Source: Brevinematales bacterium (GTDB lineage: Bacteria; Spirochaetota; Brevinematia; Brevinematales; Thermospiraceae). From it: DNA of 45,069 nt. Made by a program: the position numbers and the translations under genes. Location of the stretch: contig JABLXN010000013.1 of assembly GCA_013177995.1 (NCBI GenBank), forward strand, positions 1 through 45,069, written 5' to 3'. Below the pieces are notes generated by a model. The model saw only the letters and a list, made by a program, of their open reading frames with translations, ran no database searches and was not told where the DNA came from. Of the stretch, positions 32,728-39,070 are shown one piece after another; position 1 is the first letter of the stretch, and every line of letters starts with the position of its first letter.

Positions 32728-34472
32728 AAGTACGAATCGTAGATTTCCGGACAGTGTTTCTTGAGATCCTCTCGTAAAACCTGCTGGATTTCCTCGTGGG
32801 TGGTGAGTTTTTTCACCGTATTCCACAGTTCTTTTGTCTGCTGAACCGAAGATTTCAAAAGAATAGATTTCACGAGGGGAAGATAGGCCGGATTGACGCT
32901 GAAGATACGAAGCCCCATTCCCAAAAGAAGTCGTACATAGAGGGGATCTCTTGCCATTTCTCCACACACCGAGACTGGCTTTTTGTTGGCGTTAGCCGCT
33001 CGAATGGTGAGACGAATGAGGGCAAGTACCCCCGGGTTGAGAGGCTGGTAGTATTCGCTGACATTGGGGTTGCCTCTATCGGCAGCGAGGGTATATTGGA
33101 CAAGGTCGTTTGTCCCTATACTGAAGAAATCCACCTCTTTGATGAGAGTAGAAGCCATCAGGGCCGCCGAAGGGATCTCTATCATGATCCCCAAAGGAAT
33201 GCGGTAATTGAAGGGTCTTCCCTCTCGTTTGAGGTCTGAGATACACTCCTGGATAATCTCTTTGACCTGACGCACCTCACTGAGGCTCGAAATCATAGGA
33301 ATCAAAATCCGTACATTGTCATTGAACACACTGGAACGCATGATAGCCCTGAGTTGCTGTTTGAAGAGTTCTTTTTCCTTGAGGAAGATACGGATAGACC
33401 TCCAGCCAAGGAAGGGATTGGCCTCCTGGACAGGATTGGCCAAAAACTTGTCCCCCCCAAGATCAAGGGTTCGAATGGTGACAGGTTTTCCGGCAAACAG
33501 GATGAGAAACTCTCTATAAAGGTCAAATTGCTCGTTTTCGTTCATCATACGCTGGTTCTGTATGAAGATCATCTCACTCCGGAGAAGCCCTATCCCTTCT
33601 GCCCCATGACGCATGGCGATATTGAGTTCCATGGAGTTGGATACATTGGCCATCAGGGTAATTCCTACCTCATCGGTGGTACGGGAGGGGAGGTTGATGA
33701 GGTTGAAGTTAGCCTCTTCCTGGGCTTTGTAATTCTTTTGAAGCTCGTGATAGGTATTGATAGTGGCCTCATCTGGGTTGATGATCACCACCCCTTTGTA
33801 ACCATCGACAATCATGATGTCGTCTTTCTTGATGAAGTTGAAGAGGTCCTTGATACCAAAAACAGCAGGTATCTCCAGAGACTCAGCGATAATAGCCGCA
33901 TGGGAGGTGGTACTTCCTGTTTCTGTGGCAATACCCAGGACTGCCCCCTGTTCAAGGTGAAGGACCTCTGCCGAGGAAATCTCTTCAGCTACAATGATGG
34001 CGGGGTTGTCCTTTGAGGGTCGTTCAAGGACCCCACCCTGAAGATTATGGGCAATACGATTGGCAAGCTCCTTGATATCTAAAAATCTTGCCTGAAAATA
34101 ATCGCTCTGGAGTTCTTCAAAGCGCTTTTTGAGCTGAGAAAGCTCATAGTGGAGAGCCGAAAGAGCGTTGTAATAGTCGGTCTGGATACGCTTCACCACA
34201 TCCTTTTGGAAAAAGTCCTCCTGGATGAGGTTGTAGTGAAAGTCAAGGACACTGGTATTTTTGTCGGAGAGGCGCTGCTGGGCCTGTTGACGCATGAGAA
34301 GCGTTTCCTGCCGGATGGCTTCAAGTGCCCTCTGATAGGCTTCTACCTCTTCCATCACCCGTTCGGCTTCGATACGGGTATAACGAATGTTTTTCATGAG
34401 GTCGTGGCGGAGAATAACCCGTCCAATCGCAATACCCCGCGAAATAGGTATTCCTCTCAAAAAGTAACCCAT
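32706..34472 (-). CDS. ptsI: Phosphoenolpyruvate-protein phosphotransferase (PTS enzyme I)
   Basis: 588 residues, the usual length of enzyme I, without an N-terminal GAF domain, so not PtsP. It takes phosphate from PEP onto a His and passes it to HPr. Visible motifs: 'GSTTSHAAIIAE' with the phosphorylated His, 'RTLDLGGDKF', 'GIMIEIPSAAL', 'FFSIGTNDLVQYTLA', and VCGEMARDP with the active-site Cys. The ATG at 34472 is preceded by AAAGGAG and a good promoter. HPr is not next to it. It is probably monocistronic; family A copy A5 lies immediately upstream of the promoter. Confidence 0.94.
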   Translation of the reverse strand: MGYFLRGIPISRGIAIGRVILRHDLMKNIRYTRIEAERVMEEVEAYQRALEAIRQETLLMRQQAQQRLSDKNTSVLDFHYNLIQEDFFQKDVVKRIQTDYYNALSALHYELSQLKKRFEELQSDYFQARFLDIKELANRIAHNLQGGVLERPSKDNPAIIVAEEISSAEVLHLEQGAVLGIATETGSTTSHAAIIAESLEIPAVFGIKDLFNFIKKDDIMIVDGYKGVVIINPDEATINTYHELQKNYKAQEEANFNLINLPSRTTDEVGITLMANVSNSMELNIAMRHGAEGIGLLRSEMIFIQNQRMMNENEQFDLYREFLILFAGKPVTIRTLDLGGDKFLANPVQEANPFLGWRSIRIFLKEKELFKQQLRAIMRSSVFNDNVRILIPMISSLSEVRQVKEIIQECISDLKREGRPFNYRIPLGIMIEIPSAALMASTLIKEVDFFSIGTNDLVQYTLAADRGNPNVSEYYQPLNPGVLALIRLTIRAANANKKPVSVCGEMARDPLYVRLLLGMGLRIFSVNPAYLPLVKSILLKSSVQQTKELWNTVKKLTTHEEIQQVLREDLKKHCPEIYDSYFYEDEVR

Positions 34473-34495
34473 AACTTTCTCCTTTTTCCATCTCC

Positions 34496-34524
34496 ATTAT
34501 ACCACTTTTTCAAAAAAGGTGCAA
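34496..34524 (-). promoter_or_regulatory. Promoter of the enzyme I gene
   Basis: Minus strand: TTGCAC (34524-34519), 17 bp, then a perfect TATAAT (34501-34496). The family A element begins 6 bases upstream of the -35. Confidence 0.75.
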
Positions 34525-34530
34525 TATTTT

Positions 34531-34730
34531 GAGGTCTTTGCACATTCGTGCGAAGACCTCAAAAAAGTAATAAAAAAACGAAAAATAGTATAAAAATATT
34601 CCTTATGATGATAAGTGATGCTCTATTTTTTAACTAAAAAGACAAATAAGCTTCTGTAAATAGAAAAAGCGGGGTTTCAGGGGCGTAGCCCCTGACCTAA
34701 GTAGGACAAGAAAAAACCTGCAAGGGTATC
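34531..34730 (+). repeat. Family A element, copy A5
   Basis: 200 bp, with a perfect 5-bp target duplication ATTTT (34526-34530 and 34731-34735). The hairpin arms are GAGGTCTTTGCAC and GTGCGAAGACCTC around ATTC: relative to the other copies both arms changed together (GAGACC/GGTCTC became GAGGTC/GACCTC), which keeps the pairing. The central CAGGGGC-GTA-GCCCCTG hairpin is intact. The right end is CTGCAAGGGTATC. Confidence 0.85.
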
Positions 34731-34743
34731 ATTTTTGTTTTTT

Positions 34744-37161
34744 TTAGCCTTTTCTGAGAATCTCCTGAGCCACCCGAACCGCATCCACCGCATCCACGGC
34801 ATAGTATGCCCCGATACTTGAGGCAAACTGTCGGGTTACAGCGGCTCCCCCTACCATCACAGGGGTTTTCATATTTTCCTTTTCAAGAAGCTCCATAAAT
34901 TCAGCCATTCTGGGCATGGTGGTGGTCATCAACGCTGATAAGCCAATAATATCTGCCTGATGTTCCCTTGCCACCTCATAGATCCGCTGGGCCGGGACAT
35001 CCTTGCCAAGGTCTATCACCTCAAAGCCCTGATTGCGGAGCATGAGGATGACAATATTTTTGCCAATATCATGCACATCCCCCTGCACAGTGGCAAAGAC
35101 GAGCTTCCCCTGCGACTTCTGACCCTCTGAGCGAAGGAGAGGCTCAAGCCTGGCAAAGGCCTTTTGCATGGTTTCGGCCGAAAGGAGAAGCTGGGGCAAA
35201 AAGTACTGCCGTTTCTCGTACAACTGCCCAACCTCTGTGATCGCAGGGATGAGAAGCCTGTCAAGAATATCCTTGGGAGCCAGGGAGTGGGAAAGTGCCT
35301 CAGCCAGAAGCCCCTCAATGGCATCCTTTTGTCCCTTGATAACCGCTTGCCGGATTCTCTCTTCAAGTGGCATATCTTTTGTCTGGGAGGAAGAAACAGA
35401 GGGAGGGGTTGTCCCTTTTTGGCCGGAGTAGAGACGAATATACTCCATGGCCGAGGGATCTCGCTCAAGAAGCACATCTGATGCCCGAACAAGCCCCATC
35501 TGTTGTTCGTCTAAGGGATTCACAATCGCCGAGGTAAGCCCGGCCTCCATAGCCATGGTGAGAAAGGCCTGATTGATAAAGGCCCTTGCAGGGAGGCCAA
35601 AGGAAACATTGGACAGCCCCATGGTGGTGAAAAGTCCCAGTTCCTCTCGAAACATCCTGAGGGTTTTCAGGGTTTCCTTCGCTGAACGTTGATCAGAGGA
35701 TACCGTCATAACCAACGGATCCGCCAGAATATTCTTTTTGTCTATTCCTGCTTTCTCCGTGGCTTCAAGAATGCGTCTCATGAGAGCCACGCGTTTCTCT
35801 GCTTTGTCGGGAATACCATGCGCATCAATGGGAAGGGCCACAAAGGCGGCTCCATATCGCTTCACATGAGGCAGGAGAGCAAGTCTCTCTGGCTCCGCGG
35901 TGAGAGAATTCAAAAGGGGTTTCCCTGGGTAGATTTTCATTCCCTGGATAGCGGCGGAAGGAGACGAGGTATCAATGGCTAACGGTACCCTGACTACGGT
36001 AGAAAGGAGATTGATGGCATTTTCCATCAAGGTAGCCTCATTGGCCTGGGGGATACCCATATTCACATCGAGTACATGGGCTCCGGCCTGTTGCTGTTTG
36101 AGAGCCTCCTCACGCACAAGGGCAAATCCACCCGAGAGAATATCTTCCACCAGGGCCTTGCGTGCGGTGGGATTGATACGTTCACCAATCACGGTAAAGG
36201 GAAGATCATGCCCTATTCTGTGAAACTCAAAACGACTTGAGAGTTTGAGAAAGGTTACCGCTCGTTTCTGATAACGAAGGTATGGTTTTTCTTTTTGGCT
36301 TCGTTCAATGAGAAGCCGGATGTATTCTGGTGTGGTCCCACAGCATCCCCCTATCACACAGGCACCATGTTCAAGCATATGCAGAGCCGTTTCCACATAA
36401 CTCTGTGGTGTTTCACTATAGTGGGTATGGCCATCGACGAGATGGGGAAGACCAGCATTGGCCTGAACGATGATCGGTGTCTCAAACAGATGCCCCACCC
36501 GTTCCATGATGGAGAGCATCTCCTTTGGACCAGTCCCACAGTTCATTCCCATGATATCGACACCAAGAGCCTCAAGGGTGGTAAAGGCGGCCTCCGGGCT
36601 TGTTCCTGTGACCATGCGGCCATCAGATTCAAAGGTCACACTGGCAATGATCGGAAGATCGCATACCTCTCTTGCGGCAAGAATGCCCGCCTTGAGTTCT
36701 AAGATATCAATATGCGTTTCAAAAAAGAGGGCATCCGCTCCCGCATTGGCCAAAGCCACAATCTGTTCTTTGTAGATATCCATCATCTCTTCAAAAGAGA
36801 TATCCCCTAAGGGCTTCACAAAATGCCCTGTTGGTCCAATATCAGCCGCCACAATAGCCCGTCCTCGTGAGGCTTCTTTGGCATTTCTTACCCCGGCTGC
36901 ATTGAGTTCTTCTAACCGGTGGGCAAGCCCATAGCTTTCGAGTTTGATTCTATTGCCCCCAAGGGTATTGGTGATCACAAGATCACTTCCTGCTTCAATG
37001 TAGGCCCGGTGAACACTCTGAACAATCTCTGGTCTGGTCACATTCCAGAGTTCTGGGCAATCTTCTCCCTTCAGACCATATTGTTGGAGAAAAACTCCCA
37101 TAGAACCATCGCTGTAGGCCACCCCATGTTTGGCCTTTTCAAGAAACTCCTGCCATGTCAT
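34744..37161 (-). CDS. metH: Cobalamin-dependent methionine synthase, short form
   Basis: 805 residues. It transfers a methyl group from methyltetrahydrofolate to homocysteine. Domains in order: homocysteine-binding barrel (1-290) with zinc ligands in 'GMNCGTGP' and 'GGCCGTTP'; pterin-binding domain (about 310-560, 'VIGERINPTARKA'); cobalamin cap and B12-binding domains (about 600-805, 'GDVHDIGKNIV' with the lower-ligand His, then 'GLSALMTTTMPRM'). The roughly 330-residue SAM-dependent reactivation domain of E. coli MetH is absent, as in Thermotoga and several Firmicutes, so oxidised cob(II)alamin must be repaired by another protein or tolerated. The ATG overlaps the stop of the hydrolase gene (ATGA), with GGAGG upstream, so it is the last gene of the operon that begins with the M50 protease. 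Confidence 0.93.
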   Translation of the reverse strand: MTWQEFLEKAKHGVAYSDGSMGVFLQQYGLKGEDCPELWNVTRPEIVQSVHRAYIEAGSDLVITNTLGGNRIKLESYGLAHRLEELNAAGVRNAKEASRGRAIVAADIGPTGHFVKPLGDISFEEMMDIYKEQIVALANAGADALFFETHIDILELKAGILAAREVCDLPIIASVTFESDGRMVTGTSPEAAFTTLEALGVDIMGMNCGTGPKEMLSIMERVGHLFETPIIVQANAGLPHLVDGHTHYSETPQSYVETALHMLEHGACVIGGCCGTTPEYIRLLIERSQKEKPYLRYQKRAVTFLKLSSRFEFHRIGHDLPFTVIGERINPTARKALVEDILSGGFALVREEALKQQQAGAHVLDVNMGIPQANEATLMENAINLLSTVVRVPLAIDTSSPSAAIQGMKIYPGKPLLNSLTAEPERLALLPHVKRYGAAFVALPIDAHGIPDKAEKRVALMRRILEATEKAGIDKKNILADPLVMTVSSDQRSAKETLKTLRMFREELGLFTTMGLSNVSFGLPARAFINQAFLTMAMEAGLTSAIVNPLDEQQMGLVRASDVLLERDPSAMEYIRLYSGQKGTTPPSVSSSQTKDMPLEERIRQAVIKGQKDAIEGLLAEALSHSLAPKDILDRLLIPAITEVGQLYEKRQYFLPQLLLSAETMQKAFARLEPLLRSEGQKSQGKLVFATVQGDVHDIGKNIVILMLRNQGFEVIDLGKDVPAQRIYEVAREHQADIIGLSALMTTTMPRMAEFMELLEKENMKTPVMVGGAAVTRQFASSIGAYYAVDAVDAVRVAQEILRKG

Positions 37162-38399
37162 ATACCCTCCAAAAACGAGAGAATATCCTGATATATCTCT
37201 AGCCTATTTCTTTCCATCAAAAGATGATGGTTGCCAGGATAGAGTTTCACCTCTAAGGACGGAAAGAGCCTCTGAAGAACAGGAAGGTTGTACTTCCAGT
37301 CCACGACGCTATCCTCTCTTCCCTGCACCATCAGGACGGGAAATGTTCCAAAAGAAGGATACAGGATAACCCTTTCATGCCAGTTTCTTGCCGCTCGAAG
37401 CCAGGAGAGATGGACCTTTTTCTCCTGAAGGGGGTCTTTGTTGTAGATAAAATCCAGAAAATCCTTGTCTGAGGTGGTTTTGTTCTGAGAACGGGGAACC
37501 TCTGTCAAAATCCCCCCAAGGATATTGTAGCCCATGAGAGCCATGTTCCAGTTAACAAGTCGCACAAGGGGAGAAACAAGCACCAATTTTTCTATCCGTT
37601 TTTCTCTTCTATGGTTGTGAAGGTACTCAATCCATACCGAACACCCTGTACTGAAACCCATGGCCACAAAGCGTTGGGGAACATCCACCCTTTGAAGGAC
37701 ACTCTCGAGAGCCTCAGCATACTCAGAAAAATCCTCTATCCCTGTTCGAAGCCCACTGGAAAGTCCATGTCCGGGCAAATCCATCGCCACAATGGTGTAC
37801 CCTTGAGCAAGAAAAAACTCATAAAAAGCCCCATAGTTTCCCACATGATCAAGATATCCATGCACAAAGACAATGGTTTTCTGAGACTTTTGAGGCAGAA
37901 ACTTGAGCACAAACACGGTATTTGTCCGCTGCCATGACACCACAAAACTCTGGATCCGGACTCCTTCCCACGAGAGATGATAAAAGTGAAGATAGTCACC
38001 TAAGATTTCCGTTGCATTGGTTTTTCCATTTGCCTGAAAGGCAAGATTTGTCCACTTCGTATAGGTATTTGTTTGGGCATACCCAAACCCCACCAAAAGA
38101 AAAAGACTACACAATACGAGACCTTTGCACGAATGTGCGAAGGTCTCAAAAAAGTAATAAAAAAACAAAAATAGTATAAAAATATTCCTTTTCGTAATCA
38201 ATAATTCTATTTTTTTTGAATAGAAAAGACAAGTAAGCCCCTGTAAACAGAAAAATCGGGGTTTCAGGGTCGAGAGCCACAAGTTCACCGTTGTGGTACT
38301 CGTATACTGTAAACAGAAAAATCGGGGTTTCAGGGGCGCAGCCCCTGACCCAAACAGGGCAAGAAAGCACCCGTGCAAGGGTCTCAATACTCTTTTCAT
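37158..38399 (-). CDS. Exported alpha/beta hydrolase (monoacylglycerol-lipase type) with a family A insertion in its signal peptide
   Basis: 413 codons as it stands. The catalytic part has 'IVFVHGYLDHVGNYG', nucleophile elbow GFSTG, acid Asp in 'GREDSVVD' and His in 'GNHHLL', so it is a serine hydrolase of the Hydrolase_4 group. The ATG at 38399 overlaps the stop of the Fic-like gene and has CAGGAG upstream. Codons 1-5 read MKRVL; then 91 in-frame codons (the 268-bp family A copy plus a duplicated AATAC) interrupt; the gene resumes with 'CSLFLLVGFGYAQ'. The empty site reads MKRVLCSLFLLVGFGYAQ, a perfect signal peptide of a 322-residue protein. Reading through the element adds a long hydrophobic stretch, so export may change. 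A TTG inside the element (about 38201) could be an alternative start but lacks a ribosome-binding site. The end overlaps metH by ATGA. Confidence 0.8.
   Translation of the reverse strand: MKRVLRPLHGCFLALFGSGAAPLKPRFFCLQYTSTTTVNLWLSTLKPRFFCLQGLTCLFYSKKIELLITKRNIFILFLFFYYFFETFAHSCKGLVLCSLFLLVGFGYAQTNTYTKWTNLAFQANGKTNATEILGDYLHFYHLSWEGVRIQSFVVSWQRTNTVFVLKFLPQKSQKTIVFVHGYLDHVGNYGAFYEFFLAQGYTIVAMDLPGHGLSSGLRTGIEDFSEYAEALESVLQRVDVPQRFVAMGFSTGCSVWIEYLHNHRREKRIEKLVLVSPLVRLVNWNMALMGYNILGGILTEVPRSQNKTTSDKDFLDFIYNKDPLQEKKVHLSWLRAARNWHERVILYPSFGTFPVLMVQGREDSVVDWKYNLPVLQRLFPSLEVKLYPGNHHLLMERNRLEIYQDILSFLEGI
38118..38385 (+). repeat. Family A element, copy A6 (enlarged, inside a gene)
   Basis: 268 bp, with perfect target duplication AATAC (38113-38117 and 38386-38390). 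The hairpin is identical in sequence to that of copy A4. It is longer than other copies because a 29-bp segment (38241-38269) is repeated at 38307-38335, with 37 bases between them. Those 37 bases hold their own small hairpin (CCACAA and TTGTGG arms, about 38277-38296). The whole copy is open in the minus-strand frame of the hydrolase gene. The right end is CCGTGCAAGGGTCTC. Confidence 0.88.
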
Positions 38400-39070
38400 G
38401 GATTCTCCTGACAATATTTTGAGATAAGATAACGGGTATCCCCATATTTTTCAAGAAGGGAGTAGATGCTTCCCTCTGAAACGCCTATCTGGGTGATCTG
38501 GTCAAGCCATTTGTCCTTGTCGCTATATTTGATTCGGCTGGATGGATTGAAGTAGGCTATGGCATTTTCCACCGTGAGGATAAAGGGAGGAAAACCGTCC
38601 CCTACGAGAAGGTAATTCAGCACAATATTTCCCGTGCGGTGATTCCCCTCGATGAAGAGCTGGGGCTGACTGAGAGCAAGGGTATAAAACTGGGCAGCCT
38701 TGCGAAGGGAGGGGAGTTTTTTGCCCTTTTCTTTGTACCACTTGAGAATTCTTCCTATCCTTTTCTGAAACCTTTCCCTTGTACTGAGGATATGCTGATG
38801 AAACTCGAACCGTTTTGCCGGGTCTTTTCCACAAAGCACAATGTGGTTGAGTTCCAGCATAGCATATACCCCCGCAGGATTAAAGAGGTCTATGTCCTGG
38901 GCAAGAAGGGTATTGAGATACTCATACGCTAAAAGAATATGCTCTATAATTTCCAATGTCATCGGTTCACGTTTTGTTTCGAGTTTGGCATTGATCTCGT
39001 CAAAGTGGTAGTAAACCTCCAAAAGGCTTTCCCGAATAGCGGGAAGGTTAAAAAGACATCCCTTTTTCAT
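38396..39070 (-). CDS. Fic-like protein lacking the catalytic histidine
   Basis: 224 residues. Residues about 145-165 carry a Fic-type motif, but it reads 'QPQLFIEGNHRTGN' where active AMP-transferases have HPFxEGNGRxxR: the catalytic His is Gln and the last Arg is Asn, while Phe, Glu, Gly-Asn and the first Arg are kept. The phosphate-binding loop may thus survive without AMPylation by the usual mechanism. The rest is helical, as in Fic domains. The start overlaps the TPR gene stop (ATGA) and its stop overlaps the hydrolase start (ATGA). It may be a binding protein or use another chemistry. Confidence 0.7.
   Translation of the reverse strand: MKKGCLFNLPAIRESLLEVYYHFDEINAKLETKREPMTLEIIEHILLAYEYLNTLLAQDIDLFNPAGVYAMLELNHIVLCGKDPAKRFEFHQHILSTRERFQKRIGRILKWYKEKGKKLPSLRKAAQFYTLALSQPQLFIEGNHRTGNIVLNYLLVGDGFPPFILTVENAIAYFNPSSRIKYSDKDKWLDQITQIGVSEGSIYSLLEKYGDTRYLISKYCQENP

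Noticed and set aside
7098-34563. Family A hairpins as intrinsic terminators
   Set aside because: The stem is followed by A-runs on the plus strand and has no regular T-run on the minus strand.
38118-38385. Family A as carrier of a conserved minus-strand protein
   Set aside because: The same frame is open in copies A1, A4 and A6, but TAG or TAA interrupts it in A2, A3 and A5. The similarity follows from DNA similarity.
38396-38414. Hydrolase start at 38414
   Set aside because: The ATG at 38399 has CAGGAG and an ATGA overlap with the Fic-like gene; the upstream start has neither.
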